In this document: positions 17,549-27,383 of the stretch, piece by piece | Position numbering within the stretch: the stretch's first letter is position 1 | How the letters are laid out: every line of letters starts with the position of its first letter | DNA from: Halomonas sp. GT | Lineage (GTDB): Bacteria > Pseudomonadota > Gammaproteobacteria > Pseudomonadales > Halomonadaceae | Length of the DNA: 64,000 bases | Assembly (NCBI RefSeq): GCF_002082565.1 | Contig: NZ_CP020562.1 | Location: 2,976,001 to 3,040,000, forward strand | Reading direction: 5' to 3' | Translations under genes and position numbers: made by a program | The notes under the pieces: model-generated | Told to the model about the DNA's origin: nothing | Database searches by the model: none | Seen by the model: the letters and a program-made list of their open reading frames with translations, nothing else

Positions 17549-18184
17549 ATGACCCTATTTCACCTTCTTCGCCCCTTATCTCAGCCCTTAACGCTGTGTG
17601 TCATAGCGGCCGCAGGTCTCACCAGCACATCACTTCATGCCCAGTCTAATGCGGAAGCCACCTTTGCTGGCGGCTGTTTTTGGTGCATGGAACCACCCTA
17701 CGATAAGCAACCCGGCGTCAGTGCGACTATTTCAGGCTATATGGGCGGCGAGCTTGAAAACCCCACGTATGAGCAGATTTCTCGCGGTTGAACTGGCCAT
17801 GTCGAAGTGGTGCAAATTGCCTACGATGATAGCCAAATCAGCTATGAACAGCTGCTAGAGATTTTCTGGCGTAATATTGATCCTTTCGCTGTAGACCGCC
17901 AGTTTTGCGACAGCGGTGACCAGTACCGCTCAGCAATTTTCTACCACAATGACGAACAGAGGAAACTAGCAGAAGCGTCGAAAGCTGAAATGGAAGCACG
18001 CTTTGACCAAGCCATCGCGACTGAGATAGCCCCTGCCAGCGAGTTCTGGGAAGCTGAAGAGTATCACCAGGACTACTATGAAAAAAATCCACTGCGCTAC
18101 CGGTTTTATCGCTTGAGCTGTGGTCGTGATGATCGCTTGGAAGAAGTATGGGGTGAAGAAGCAGGCGGCCCAACATTTCAGTAG
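17549..18184 (+). pseudogene. msrA: Exported peptide methionine sulfoxide reductase MsrA, interrupted by one in-frame TGA
   Basis: One frame runs 211 codons but contains a TGA at 17789-17791 (codon 81). Before it are a signal peptide (residues 1-31, ending LHAQS) and the catalytic motif [19 protein letters not shown]. After it, the frame continues without other damage: TGHVEVVQIAYDD, FWRNIDPFAVDRQFCDSGDQ, EEYHQDYYEKNP and the resolving-cysteine region YRLSCGRDD. MsrA reduces methionine-S-sulfoxide in proteins; a signal peptide implies periplasmic repair. The stop falls in the variable residue of the conserved G-x-TGH motif, where Gly (GGA) or Arg (CGA) codons differ from TGA by one base. The start has CGGAG 9 bases before ATG. 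It may be a recent nonsense mutation, an assembly error or a readthrough codon. Confidence 0.85.
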
Positions 18185-18384
18185 CCCACCATAAACGTGC
18201 GAGCTTAACGGAACGTTTTTTACCGGTGACTGCCTTAGGGATAGCGCTTTAGTTAAGACGCTAACAATCAATTTGGGCAAAGCAGCGTTTTTTCTACTAG
18301 AGTGGAGAATCAGTATTAATAGACCAGTCGGCTAATAACGGGTCTATTCTTTAACGCCCCGTTGATCAAAAGATAGGAGATCTT

Positions 18385-19767
18385 ATGAGCAACAGCATCA
18401 CAACCGTTAACCCAACCACCGGCGAAACGCTTGAGACTTATGCGCTGATGGATGCTAGCCAAGCCAAGCAGATTGTCGAGGCCAGTCATAAGGCGTTTCT
18501 TGATTGGCGGCTCAAACCACTTGAACAGCGCGCTAAGGTGGTGAAAGCCATTGGCGAGGCACTTAATGCCCATAAAGAAGAGCTCGCCGAACTGATGGTG
18601 AAAGAAATGGGCAAGCTACCCAGCCAGGCCCGTCAGGAAGTTGAGCTTTGCGCAGGTATATGCGATTACACCGCAAAACATGGCCCCACTAAATTAGCTG
18701 ACGAAAAGCGCAATCCCAGCAACGGCGAGCGCGGCATTGTCACTTACTCTCCCATGGGGGTTATCTATGGCATACAGCCGTGGAACTTCCCCGCTTACCA
18801 GGTAGTGCGTTACTCCATCGCCAACATTATGGCGGGTAACAGCGTGCTACTGAAACATGCTGAGAATGTCACTGGCAGTGGCCTACTGCTCGAAAAGATT
18901 TACCGCGAGGCAGGCCTACCGGAAAACGTTTTCCGCACGATCATTATCTCTCATGATGTATCTGACGAGGTGATTGCACACAAGGCGGTTCGTGGCGTCA
19001 CCCTTACGGGTAGCGATGGTGCAGGTCGTAAAGTGGCGGCAAAAGCAGCCGAACACCTGAAAAAAACCGTATTAGAATTGGGCTCAAACGATGCCTATTT
19101 GGTTCTGGATGATGCTGACCTCGACGTTGCCGTCAAAACCTGCGTCACTGGCCGAGTGTTTAATACCGGACAGACCTGCGTGGCTGCAAAACGCTTCGTA
19201 GTGACCGATGCCAACTATGAAGCGTTCAAAGAGCGTTTTGTGGAAAAGATGAAGGCGCTTAAAGTAGGCGACCCCAGGTCAGATGATACCGATCTAGGTC
19301 CCATGGCCCGTGTCGATCTGCGCGATACTCTTCATGATCAAGTGGAAGAGAGTGTGCGCAAAGGCGCAAAAGTCTTGTGCGGTGGTGAAAAACCATCCGG
19401 CAAGGGCGCTTTTTATCCGGTCACTGTGCTGGATAACGTGACACCCGGCCAGCCCGCCTACGATGACGAGTTATTCGGGCCAGTCGCAGCGCTGATTCGC
19501 GCTAAAGACGATGAAGACGCAATGCGCATTGCTAATGACAGTCGTTATGGTCTCGGCGGCGGCATCATCTCTAAAGACGTGAAGCGTGCTACTGAACTTG
19601 CCAGCAAGTACTTTGACACCGGCATGGTCTTCATCAATGGCTTTGGCGTTGCTACCCCGGAAATGCCGTTTGGCGGCGTCAAAGATTCCGGTTATGGGCG
19701 TGAGCATGGCGGTTTTGGCATGCTTGAGTTCGTTAACGTAAAGTCGGTAATTGTTGTTAAAGAGTGA
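18385..19767 (+). CDS. NAD(P)-dependent succinate-semialdehyde/aldehyde dehydrogenase
   Basis: A 460-residue aldehyde dehydrogenase of the short GabD1/Sad-like group (family length about 455-460). The cofactor motif IQPWNFPAYQVVRYS, the catalytic Glu in VLELGSNDAYLVLDDAD (near residue 230), the nucleophile Cys in FNTGQTCVAAKRF (near residue 263) and the C-terminal MPFGGVKDSGYGRE are all intact. It probably oxidises succinate semialdehyde or similar aldehydes to acids. AGGAG lies 7 bases before the ATG, and a strong terminator follows, so it is likely monocistronic. The 200 bases upstream contain no other gene. Exact substrate and cofactor preference cannot be read from sequence. Confidence 0.9.
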   Translation: MSNSITTVNPTTGETLETYALMDASQAKQIVEASHKAFLDWRLKPLEQRAKVVKAIGEALNAHKEELAELMVKEMGKLPSQARQEVELCAGICDYTAKHGPTKLADEKRNPSNGERGIVTYSPMGVIYGIQPWNFPAYQVVRYSIANIMAGNSVLLKHAENVTGSGLLLEKIYREAGLPENVFRTIIISHDVSDEVIAHKAVRGVTLTGSDGAGRKVAAKAAEHLKKTVLELGSNDAYLVLDDADLDVAVKTCVTGRVFNTGQTCVAAKRFVVTDANYEAFKERFVEKMKALKVGDPRSDDTDLGPMARVDLRDTLHDQVEESVRKGAKVLCGGEKPSGKGAFYPVTVLDNVTPGQPAYDDELFGPVAALIRAKDDEDAMRIANDSRYGLGGGIISKDVKRATELASKYFDTGMVFINGFGVATPEMPFGGVKDSGYGREHGGFGMLEFVNVKSVIVVKE

Positions 19768-19805
19768 GGCGGTAAACGCTCAGAATCATAGGTCATAAAA
19801 AGAGC

Positions 19806-19842
19806 GCGCCGCTAGCTTTCAACAGGCTAGCGGCGCTTTTTT
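19806..19842 (+). terminator. Intrinsic terminator after the aldehyde dehydrogenase
   Basis: Perfect 11-bp stem GCGCCGCTAGC / GCTAGCGGCGC with a 9-base loop, followed by six T's. On the other strand a run of A's/T's also exists, so it may serve pgpA (ending at 19856) as well. Confidence 0.9.
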
Positions 19843-19855
19843 GTTGCTGATATTT

Positions 19856-20344
19856 TTATGGGTTCAAACGTTGTTCAGAGGCTCCGCGCTGCCAAAATTT
19901 CAGTATTAGTGCCATCACTCCCCACGTCACTAACGCCGCAATAACATCATCTAACACAATACCGAAGCCACCCTGCACATACTCTGCCAAATGAATTGGC
20001 GGTGGCTTCAGCGAATCAAAGAGGCGATAAACAACGAATGCTAGCGCCATCACCAACGGGTGGCGTGCTGCCTGTAGCCCAATAACCGCTAGCGGGAACG
20101 CCAAGTACTCATCAGCAACAATGCTGCCATGATCTAATCCTGCGTAATGCCAAGCAGCGACGTGGCAAACCGGCACCGCAAGTGCTAGCAGAACAGCGAT
20201 AGTAACGCCCTGCTGCACCAGCGGTCGGCTTAACAACCACCATGCTAAGGGGATGCCCAGTAACGAGCCAACCGTACCCGGCGCGATCGGCGCTAGCCCC
20301 AGCCCAAAGCCGGTGGCTAGCCAAAAATTAATGGTATCTAACAT
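19856..20344 (-). CDS. pgpA: Phosphatidylglycerophosphatase A
   Basis: A 162-residue membrane enzyme with the PgpA signatures GLGLAPIAPGTVGSLLGIPL near the N terminus, IVADEYLAFPL in the middle, and FRLFD-type YRLFDSLKPPPI plus GGFGIVLDDVIAALVTW near the C terminus. It dephosphorylates phosphatidylglycerophosphate to phosphatidylglycerol in the inner membrane. In many gammaproteobacteria pgpA follows nusB-thiL; here it instead follows a DUF533 gene with which it overlaps by one base (TAATG). The Asp/Glu residues of the active site are present. Confidence 0.93.
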   Translation of the reverse strand: MLDTINFWLATGFGLGLAPIAPGTVGSLLGIPLAWWLLSRPLVQQGVTIAVLLALAVPVCHVAAWHYAGLDHGSIVADEYLAFPLAVIGLQAARHPLVMALAFVVYRLFDSLKPPPIHLAEYVQGGFGIVLDDVIAALVTWGVMALILKFWQRGASEQRLNP

Positions 20345-21117
20345 TAACCTGCCTGCTGCGCCTGGCGTTCAAGCTCAGCGGCCATGTCAGGCGAGAGATT
20401 CAGTGCACTTGCCAATTGATCCAGCCAAGCGCGCTCCATGGGATTTTGATCATCAGTCACAGCAACGCTGATCAGATACATCTCACGGGCAGCCTGGGGG
20501 GAGTCGGCTTCACGGGCGAGTGCCTGTGCATCCAGCGGCGCGTTGAGCTGTTGCTCGACCCAACGGTGCATCTCCTGATCGGCACCTAGCGCGTCGATTT
20601 GCTCCGTGATGAGCGCCTGTTCTTGCTCATCAATATGACCATCAGCCCTTGCGGCCATGATCATTGCTTGCAACAGCTCGAGGCTACGCCGCTCTTGATA
20701 CTCACCGCTAAGTACTTCTACCCGTTCGCCCTCGGATGTATTTTGAGCAGCATTAGACGAGTTAGCACCCTTTTTCCCTTCCTGGGAGCTTTGCCATGCT
20801 TTCCAGGCTAGCATGCCCACTCCAGCAATTGCGCCGTACTTGAGCGCTTTACCGCCCATACTACGACCACGTTTAGAGCCAACGAGCAGCCCCATTGCGC
20901 CGCCACCTAATAGGCTCTTCATATCAAAACCGCTAGAGCCGCCCCCTTGTCGCGAACCTTGGCCAGCGCTACTGCTGCCACCGCCTAGCTGGCGCGACAG
21001 CCCATCAATAACGCCTCTAACATCGATACCGTTTCCGCTGTTTCCACTACTGTTTCCACTACTTCTGCTACCGCTGGCCTGCTTCATCAACTGTTGTAAA
21101 ATCTTGCTTGCGTTCAT
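20344..21117 (-). CDS. DUF533/TerB-like inner-membrane protein (YebE family)
   Basis: A 257-residue protein. Residues 1-75 are low-complexity and rich in Ser/Gly (GNSSGNSGNGID, GQGSRQGGGSSGF). A hydrophobic Gly-rich stretch (LGGGAMGLLVGSKRGRSMGG, then GAIAGVGMLAWKAW) gives one or two membrane segments near residues 70-110. Residues 140-255 form a TerB-like helical domain (LLQAMIMAARADGHIDEQEQ with an acidic DGxxD/E motif). E. coli YebE is the model; the function is unknown. It is co-transcribed with pgpA through a one-base overlap, which may point to envelope lipid physiology. Confidence 0.82.
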   Translation of the reverse strand: MNASKILQQLMKQASGSRSSGNSSGNSGNGIDVRGVIDGLSRQLGGGSSSAGQGSRQGGGSSGFDMKSLLGGGAMGLLVGSKRGRSMGGKALKYGAIAGVGMLAWKAWQSSQEGKKGANSSNAAQNTSEGERVEVLSGEYQERRSLELLQAMIMAARADGHIDEQEQALITEQIDALGADQEMHRWVEQQLNAPLDAQALAREADSPQAAREMYLISVAVTDDQNPMERAWLDQLASALNLSPDMAAELERQAQQAG

Positions 21118-21222
21118 CCTTGCACTCCTAAGTGGATAGTATCTCTAGGGCTCGCTAGACGATTAACTTCCGTTATAAAACATGCTGTATGAACGCAGCA
21201 TGAATTAACGCCACCCCAGGCA

Positions 21223-24200
21223 TTAAAGAAGCGCGCCCTTCACTTCCACCGAGCTACCAAGTCGGCTGGCACGCACTTCAACACGGACAGGCATTTGCTC
21301 TTTGAGTTCGCTGACATGCGAGATGATCCCAATCATTCGCCCACCCATTTGTAACTCACTGAGCATGGCAATCGCTTGGTCTAATGCATCCTGATCAAGG
21401 CTGCCAAAGCCCTCATCAATAAATAGCGTATCCAACTGAATACCGCCTGCGTAGGCCTGCACCACATCAGAAAGACCTAGCGCCAACGCCAACGCCGCCA
21501 TAAACGACTCGCCGCCAGAAAGCGTCGCTACCGAGCGACTCTTTCCGGTGTAGGTATCGGCCACGTCTAATTCCAATCCCGAGGCTTTATTGCCCTTGGA
21601 TGGGTCTTCACGTCGCACCAACTGGTAGCGCCCGCGGCTCATACGCACCAGCCGTTCAGACGCCTGAATCAGTACGTCGTCTAGTAGTACTCCCAGCACA
21701 AAACGCTGCAAGCTAATGCGGTTACCGGTGCGCCCGTTAGCCACTTCGCTGAGCGTTCCCCACACCCGATATTGGGCTTCAAGCTCGGCCTGGGCCGCAC
21801 GGGCAGCGGTAAGTTTCTGGCGAACACCCTGCAACGTATTTAACCGCTCATCTAGCGCCCGCCACGCATCGAGTTGAGTATGCTCCTCCGCTTGGGCGGC
21901 TTCAGTGAGTGTGGCGAGTGCGGCGAGATCTGGCGGCGTTTTTTCGGCCAGCTGGGCGTGGTAATTGTGTAGCGCGCCGTCAAGTTCAGCCAACCGGCGT
22001 TGATAGGCCTCTACCTGGCGAGCCAGGGCTTGCCGTTGGCTATCCTCTAGCTGAGCCGCCTGAAAAGCAGCTTCACTTTCAAATGAACTGGCCTGTAACG
22101 CCGTTTGCCACTCAGCCTGAGCCTGTTTAAGCGCTTGCTGGTTACGCGCCAGCTGTTGGTTTGCGCTGCGCAGCTGCTCTTCTGCCCGCGCCTGCTGGGT
22201 TTCGCTCGTCGAAAGCACCTGCTGTGAACGCTCCCAGACCTGTTCAAGCTCAGCAATTTGGTTATCAAGTTCAGTGAGTGTTTGGCGCATGGCCAACGGG
22301 TTACGGGCATCTTCTGGCAGCGATTGACGTAATTGATCGCGCTGGCTCTCTAGCCGTAACGCCTCCTCTTTGGCCTTTTCAACCTGAGGCCGTTGGGCTT
22401 TGAGCTGTTTGTCTAACGCGCTCCAATCCCGGCGATGCTCGTCACGAGCAGCGTTTTGCCGGTTAATCTCACCCTGGACATGCTTGTGACGCCCGACCTG
22501 GCGGCGCAATTGTTCGCAGGCCTGTTGCAGCTCAAACGGCGGCTGGCTGGCCCAAGCGCCTAGCTGGTGAGTAAGGCGCTGCTTCTGCTCGGCGTTGTAG
22601 CTAAGCTGCTGTGCTAGCTGTTGCTCCTGACGCTCGGCGGTTTGGAAGGCGTGGCGGGCCTGCTCCTCAACTGAGCGGGCTTCTTCTACCTGCGCTTGGG
22701 TAACGATATCAGCATGCTGAACCGCTGGGGATGGGTGTTCAAGGCTGCCACACACCGGGCAAGGCGCGTCCTCTTCCAGGGTGAGCGCTAACAGTGCGGC
22801 TTGCCCTTGGTGCCAGCGCATCTCTTGCTCCGTTGCGTGGCGCTTAGCCTGTTCTGCTTCGCTGCGCCGACCTTTAAGCGCCGCCGTTGCCTGCTGTTGT
22901 TGAGCGACAAGTTCACAACCCTGCCGCATCAGCTCCTCCAACTCCTGTCGCTGAGCTAGCAGGCTCTCATGACGGCTCAGCTCTGCAGGGGCGCTGGCCA
23001 ACTGCTGACTTTCCGTTTGTAGCTGCTCAAGCGTAACGCTTAGCGCTTCACCATGCTGACGAATACCGTCTAATTGAGCTTCATCACGCTTAAGTATGTC
23101 ATCGGCTTGCTGCCAAGCGGTTTGTGCCGCTTGCCAGTGCGCTTCAAGCTCACTTAACTGCTGGCTTTTGTGGATAAACTCGCCCAACTGACGATGGCGC
23201 TCGCGAAGTGCAGGTAGTTCGGTCTGGCGCTGGCGTGCCGCTTCAAAGGTACGTTTGGCTTGTTCAGTATTCGTACGTTGGGTAGTCAGCGCGGCATCAG
23301 CCTGTCGCTGCTCTTCCTGGGTGGTAGTGAGTGACTGCTGCGCTTGGACTAACGCAGCACTGTAAGGTCGCAGCGCTTGAGCGTGGTCGCTTTGGGTCAA
23401 GCGGCTCTGAGAGGCCGTTATTTGCGCTTGCTGCTCAAGGTGGCGTGCTTTCTCTGCGGCGAGGCTGTCTCGCGCTTCAAATTGGCGCTGTAACGCTTGG
23501 GCTTCATCTCGTCGCTGTTCAGCACCACGGCGCTGCTGCTGAGCGGTTTCAAAACGCTGACGCGCTTGCCCTACTTGCGGGGTTAGCGCCTCTACTTCTT
23601 GCGCTAATGCCGCTTCGCTTTCCAGCTCGCCCCCGGCCAAAATGCCGCTGATATGCTGGCGGTGATCATTCACCGCTCGCTCTATTTGATTCGCCTGGGT
23701 ACGCAGGCGCTCTTCAATGCGCTGAAAAATCTGGGTTTGAAATAGCTGGGAAAAAATTTTCTCGCGGTCTTTCGATTCCGCTAATAACAGTTCACGAAAC
23801 TTCCCCTGGGGGAGCACCATTACTTGGCGAAATTGATTAGCATCCAGACCTATTAACGCGTGCAGCTGGCTGTTGGCATCGGTGACCTTACGCGCCACCA
23901 AACATTCATCCTCATCACCTTCCGGGGTCAGCCGCCACAGCTGGGCTTCAGCGCTTTGTGTGGTTGTGCCTTCACCAGTCGCCTTGGGGCGCTCCTGCTG
24001 GGGCACTCGGCGCACTCGGTAAGCACTATCGCGCAGGCGAAAATCCAAGCTCACCTCGGTCAATAAGGTAGCAGCAGCTTGGTCGCAGCGCATTTGGCCG
24101 GCATCGCGGTCATTACCGGTGGTTTGGCCGTAAAGCGCAAAACAGATGGCATCTAATATCGAGCTTTTCCCTGCGCCAGTGGGGCCGTTAATCAGAAACA

Positions 24201-24288
24201 ACGGGCTTTTGCCCAGCGCAGTAAAGTCGATCGTTTCGCTGCCTGCAAAGGGGCCAAACGCCTGCATGGTGAGCGTTAACGGCGTCAT
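21223..24288 (-). CDS. sbcC: Exonuclease SbcCD, ATPase subunit SbcC
   Basis: A 1021-residue SMC-like protein. Walker A (NGPTGAGKSSILDAICFALY) lies near residues 34-53, and the C-terminal lobe carries the signature TLSGGESFMAALALALGLSD and Walker B DTLFIDEGFGSLD. Between them are two long coiled-coil arms rich in Gln/Glu/Arg, interrupted by the zinc-hook CPVCGSLEHP near residue 510. With SbcD it cleaves hairpins and protein-blocked DNA ends. Its ATG overlaps the sbcD stop (ATGA at 24285-24288). The length and all motifs are normal for the family. Confidence 0.96.
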   Translation of the reverse strand: MTPLTLTMQAFGPFAGSETIDFTALGKSPLFLINGPTGAGKSSILDAICFALYGQTTGNDRDAGQMRCDQAAATLLTEVSLDFRLRDSAYRVRRVPQQERPKATGEGTTTQSAEAQLWRLTPEGDEDECLVARKVTDANSQLHALIGLDANQFRQVMVLPQGKFRELLLAESKDREKIFSQLFQTQIFQRIEERLRTQANQIERAVNDHRQHISGILAGGELESEAALAQEVEALTPQVGQARQRFETAQQQRRGAEQRRDEAQALQRQFEARDSLAAEKARHLEQQAQITASQSRLTQSDHAQALRPYSAALVQAQQSLTTTQEEQRQADAALTTQRTNTEQAKRTFEAARQRQTELPALRERHRQLGEFIHKSQQLSELEAHWQAAQTAWQQADDILKRDEAQLDGIRQHGEALSVTLEQLQTESQQLASAPAELSRHESLLAQRQELEELMRQGCELVAQQQQATAALKGRRSEAEQAKRHATEQEMRWHQGQAALLALTLEEDAPCPVCGSLEHPSPAVQHADIVTQAQVEEARSVEEQARHAFQTAERQEQQLAQQLSYNAEQKQRLTHQLGAWASQPPFELQQACEQLRRQVGRHKHVQGEINRQNAARDEHRRDWSALDKQLKAQRPQVEKAKEEALRLESQRDQLRQSLPEDARNPLAMRQTLTELDNQIAELEQVWERSQQVLSTSETQQARAEEQLRSANQQLARNQQALKQAQAEWQTALQASSFESEAAFQAAQLEDSQRQALARQVEAYQRRLAELDGALHNYHAQLAEKTPPDLAALATLTEAAQAEEHTQLDAWRALDERLNTLQGVRQKLTAARAAQAELEAQYRVWGTLSEVANGRTGNRISLQRFVLGVLLDDVLIQASERLVRMSRGRYQLVRREDPSKGNKASGLELDVADTYTGKSRSVATLSGGESFMAALALALGLSDVVQAYAGGIQLDTLFIDEGFGSLDQDALDQAIAMLSELQMGGRMIGIISHVSELKEQMPVRVEVRASRLGSSVEVKGALL

Positions 24289-25433
24289 GACTGGCTCTCC
24301 TGCTCACGGCTTAGGACGGTGATGAGTTCGCGCATGGCACTGGCCTGCTCATCACTCATGTTGCCCCCGCTGGTTTGGGTAAAAAAATCACTAAACATAT
24401 CCAACGCGCTGAACTGCAGCCGTTCGCGATCTAGCTGCTGACGTCCTTGGGCTTCCAACATGCCGGGCTTTTCTAAATGCAGCACGTTGGGGTAGACCTC
24501 GCGCAGCTTCCCCATGGGGTCAAGAATCGCGTGACGGTCGGTCAACCGAACGAGTAGATAGTCATCGGTTTGGGTATCGGTTCTGCCTTGTGCTAGCAGC
24601 TCGGTCAGTTCGCCTTCCAGCACACGCACCTCTCGGCGCGGCGTCAGCGGGCGGTGTTCGATCTGGATCACGCCCTCGGGGCCAATATCCACCAGCGTGA
24701 CGCCTTTGCGCTGGTTAGCCTCTGAGAAACTGTATTTAAGCAGCGAGCCACTGTAGCGAATATGATTACCGCCGCGATATTGCGGCCCATGAAGATGGCC
24801 TAAGGCGACATAGTCAAACAACTGCATCGGCTCCCAAGCAACACTTTCCGCTCCCCCCAAGGTTAACGGTCGCTCTGAATCGCTGGCACTGCCGCCATCC
24901 ACAAAGCAGTGGCTCATAAGCACAGTAGGTCGACCCGCTTGGCGCTGGGTGTTGATACGTTCGACTAAGTAGCGGTGGGCGCTGTCGAAATCGCGGACAT
25001 CCACCGAAAACTGGCTGCGTACATACTCTGGGTCAGCGTAGGGAATACCGAACACATCCACTTCTTCCCCATTAATCGACAGTGTCACGGGGTGATCGCA
25101 GGCGGATAGATCAGACAAAATATGCAGCCCTGCTTGGCGCAGGTGGCGCGCCCCGAAGCCGAGTCGCTCAGCGCCGTCGTGGTTGCCGGAAATCATAATC
25201 ACCGGTAGGCCACGCTTTTCACACAGCTCACCAAGCACCTCATCTAACAGCGTGACGGCGGCGGATGGCGGCACCGAACGGTCGTAAATATCGCCTGCAA
25301 CCAGCACAGCATCCACCGCATCGCGGTCGATAATATCCAGTAGCTGGTTCAGTACATGGCGCTGGTCTTCCAGCAGAGAGAGGTTGTGAAACAGCCGCCC
25401 TAGATGCCAATCGGCGGTATGAAGTAGTCGCAT
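24285..25433 (-). CDS. sbcD: Exonuclease SbcCD, nuclease subunit SbcD
   Basis: ATG 25433 begins MRLLHTADWHLGRLFHNLSL, the usual SbcD N terminus, and gives 382 residues; the open frame reaches 23 codons farther upstream without homology. The Mre11-type phosphodiesterase motifs are in order: HTADWHLG, VAGDIYDR, ISGNHDGAERL, LMSHCFVDGG and ALGHLHGPQ. They bind two Mn2+ ions for 3'-5' exo- and endonuclease activity. First gene of the sbcDC operon. No strong ribosome site is visible at this start. Confidence 0.94.
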   Translation of the reverse strand: MRLLHTADWHLGRLFHNLSLLEDQRHVLNQLLDIIDRDAVDAVLVAGDIYDRSVPPSAAVTLLDEVLGELCEKRGLPVIMISGNHDGAERLGFGARHLRQAGLHILSDLSACDHPVTLSINGEEVDVFGIPYADPEYVRSQFSVDVRDFDSAHRYLVERINTQRQAGRPTVLMSHCFVDGGSASDSERPLTLGGAESVAWEPMQLFDYVALGHLHGPQYRGGNHIRYSGSLLKYSFSEANQRKGVTLVDIGPEGVIQIEHRPLTPRREVRVLEGELTELLAQGRTDTQTDDYLLVRLTDRHAILDPMGKLREVYPNVLHLEKPGMLEAQGRQQLDRERLQFSALDMFSDFFTQTSGGNMSDEQASAMRELITVLSREQESQS

Positions 25434-25542
25434 GGCAGGCTCAACGCAAAAAATATGCCCCATCATAGCAATCTGCATTCCAAACTGTCCGTCACGCAGC
25501 ACAAAAAGCTATCTACCAAAGCTATTTACCAAAGCTCCCTGC

Positions 25543-25567
25543 AAAAAGCCCCGCACATGGCGGGGCT
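25543..25567 (-). terminator. Intrinsic terminator after the DASS transporter gene
   Basis: On the minus strand AGCCCCGC, a five-base loop, GCGGGGCT and TTTTT form an 8-bp stem with T-run, placed 24 bases after the stop of the DASS gene and 110 bases before sbcD. Confidence 0.88.
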
Positions 25568-25590
25568 GAAGCAACAGTAGTGGCTGGCTG

Positions 25591-27255
25591 TTAGTCGCGG
25601 AACGCGTCCGGATAGGTGGTTAGATCGATTCCCCACATGAGGGGCAATAAGAAATAAACTGCCGCAACGATAAGCAGCAGTGCGAAAATATTTAGCCAGA
25701 AGCCGTTACGTACCATTTCGATAATTTTGATTTTTCCGGTCGCAAAAATAATCGCGTTGGGGGGCGTGCCCACCGGCAGCATAAAGGCGCAATTCGCTGC
25801 CATGGCCGCAGGTACCATTAGTACGAAAGGATGGATATCCAACGCCAACGCCAGTGAGGCAAGCACCGGAAGAATCATCGTGGCCGTTGCTGTATTGGAG
25901 GTAATTTCGGTCAAGAACAACACCATTCCAGCGGCAAGCAAGATCACCAGCAAGAAGTTAACGCCTTCCAACACGCTCATCTGACCACCAATCCAGGCAG
26001 CTAAACCAGAGGAACCAAAACCAGCAGCAATCGCCAAGCCACCGCCAAATAGCAGCAGAATGCCCCAGGGTACGTCTTTCGCAATATCCCACCCCAGCAG
26101 GCAGCCGCCTTTATTTGGTGAAGGAATTAAGAACAGCGCAATCGCCGCCACAATGGCAATCATTGTGTCGTTAATCCCTGGGATGGTGAGTATTTGGCCT
26201 TGCCACAGGAAAGAACGGGTAATCCAGAAAAACGCCGCTAACAGGAAAACAACCAGCACGGCTTTCTCTTCAAAGGTGATCTTTCCCAGCGCAGCCTTTT
26301 CCTTTGCAATGAGCGCCTTACCACCCGGAAGGTTGCTAAATTTAATCGGGTAAATAAAGCGTGTCAGCATTAGCCAACCAATAAACAGCAGTACCACAAC
26401 GACCGGAAAAGCAAACATCATCCAACTGGCAAAGGTAATTTCAACACCAAACAGTTCATTCACAATCGCTGCCAGAATGATATTGGGAGGCGTACCAATC
26501 AGGGTACCCAAACCACCAATAGTACCGCCGTAACCAACGCCAAAAATCAGCGCTTTACTGAATTTATCGATGTCTTCGCTATGATCACCATCGCTCTTAC
26601 TCAGCTCTTGTGTCACCTGATACACAATCGCAGTGCCAATAGGCAGCATCATCATAACCGACGCCGTATTGGATACCCACATCGACAAAAAGCCAGTGGC
26701 CGCCATAAAGCCGAACACAATACTGTTAATACTGGTGCCCAATACCGAAATAATAGTGAGAGCAATGCGCTTATGCAGATCCCACTTTTCCATCGCTAGG
26801 GCAATCATAAAACCGCCGAGGAAAAGGAAGATAATAGGGTTGCCATATGCTGCTGTCACCGCACTACTCTCAAGCGCCCCAGTAATCGGCAGCAATACAA
26901 TGGGCAGTAGTGACGTAACAGGAATAGGTATCGCTTCGGTAATCCACCACACGGCTACCCACAGCGTGGTAGCAAGCACCATGCGGCCTTCTAGGCTTAG
27001 TTCCGCAGGGTGAAAAAACAGCAGAACAAAGGCAAACAGTAGCGGCCCTAGCACTAGCCCAACTTTTTGAGCTTTCGTATAGGCAGGTGGCTTTGGCGGC
27101 CTGCTACCCGAGTGTTGTTGCTCACCTGACGTAGTAGAGGGTGAGCGTCCAGCACCGGAGGTTGGCAACGCACACATAAGTAGGTTTTTGACTTGGTCAT
27201 GGGAGTGCCAAAGCGACTCCCAGAGTGTCATTGTGGCAGTTCTGCGCATTATCAA
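25591..27255 (-). CDS. DASS/SLC13-family sodium:dicarboxylate (divalent anion) symporter
   Basis: A 554-residue carrier. About 60 N-terminal residues are hydrophilic (GAGRSPSTTSGEQQHSGSRP), unusual for the family, before the first helix at GLVLGPLLFAFVLLFF. The two SNT substrate/Na+ motifs are intact: WVSNTASVMMMLPIG and EITSNTATATMILPV, with the paired GTPPNIILAAI and GTPPNAIIFATG repeats. DASS proteins import succinate, malate, citrate or sulfate with Na+ at the inner membrane. Start choice is uncertain: ATGs at codons 1, 3 and 9 all lack a clear ribosome site, and an even later start is possible, which would remove part of the odd N-terminal extension. Confidence 0.88.
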   Translation of the reverse strand: MIMRRTATMTLWESLWHSHDQVKNLLMCALPTSGAGRSPSTTSGEQQHSGSRPPKPPAYTKAQKVGLVLGPLLFAFVLLFFHPAELSLEGRMVLATTLWVAVWWITEAIPIPVTSLLPIVLLPITGALESSAVTAAYGNPIIFLFLGGFMIALAMEKWDLHKRIALTIISVLGTSINSIVFGFMAATGFLSMWVSNTASVMMMLPIGTAIVYQVTQELSKSDGDHSEDIDKFSKALIFGVGYGGTIGGLGTLIGTPPNIILAAIVNELFGVEITFASWMMFAFPVVVVLLFIGWLMLTRFIYPIKFSNLPGGKALIAKEKAALGKITFEEKAVLVVFLLAAFFWITRSFLWQGQILTIPGINDTMIAIVAAIALFLIPSPNKGGCLLGWDIAKDVPWGILLLFGGGLAIAAGFGSSGLAAWIGGQMSVLEGVNFLLVILLAAGMVLFLTEITSNTATATMILPVLASLALALDIHPFVLMVPAAMAANCAFMLPVGTPPNAIIFATGKIKIIEMVRNGFWLNIFALLLIVAAVYFLLPLMWGIDLTTYPDAFRD

Positions 27256-27383
27256 AGTACCGCTCGCAGTCAGGTGATCGAAAGGGAGCTTCTCTTAGCA
27301 ACCCCCTATGGCGTATTAAAACCAGCCTAGCTGATTTTTTGGTGCCCTTTATTCACTGCAGCCAAGTATTAGTCCAGCGAATT

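Noticed and set aside
17789..17791. Selenocysteine at the in-frame TGA of msrA
   Set aside because: Known MsrA selenoproteins carry Sec at the catalytic position in GCFW, which is a normal Cys here. The TGA is at a variable residue and I see no convincing hairpin directly after it.
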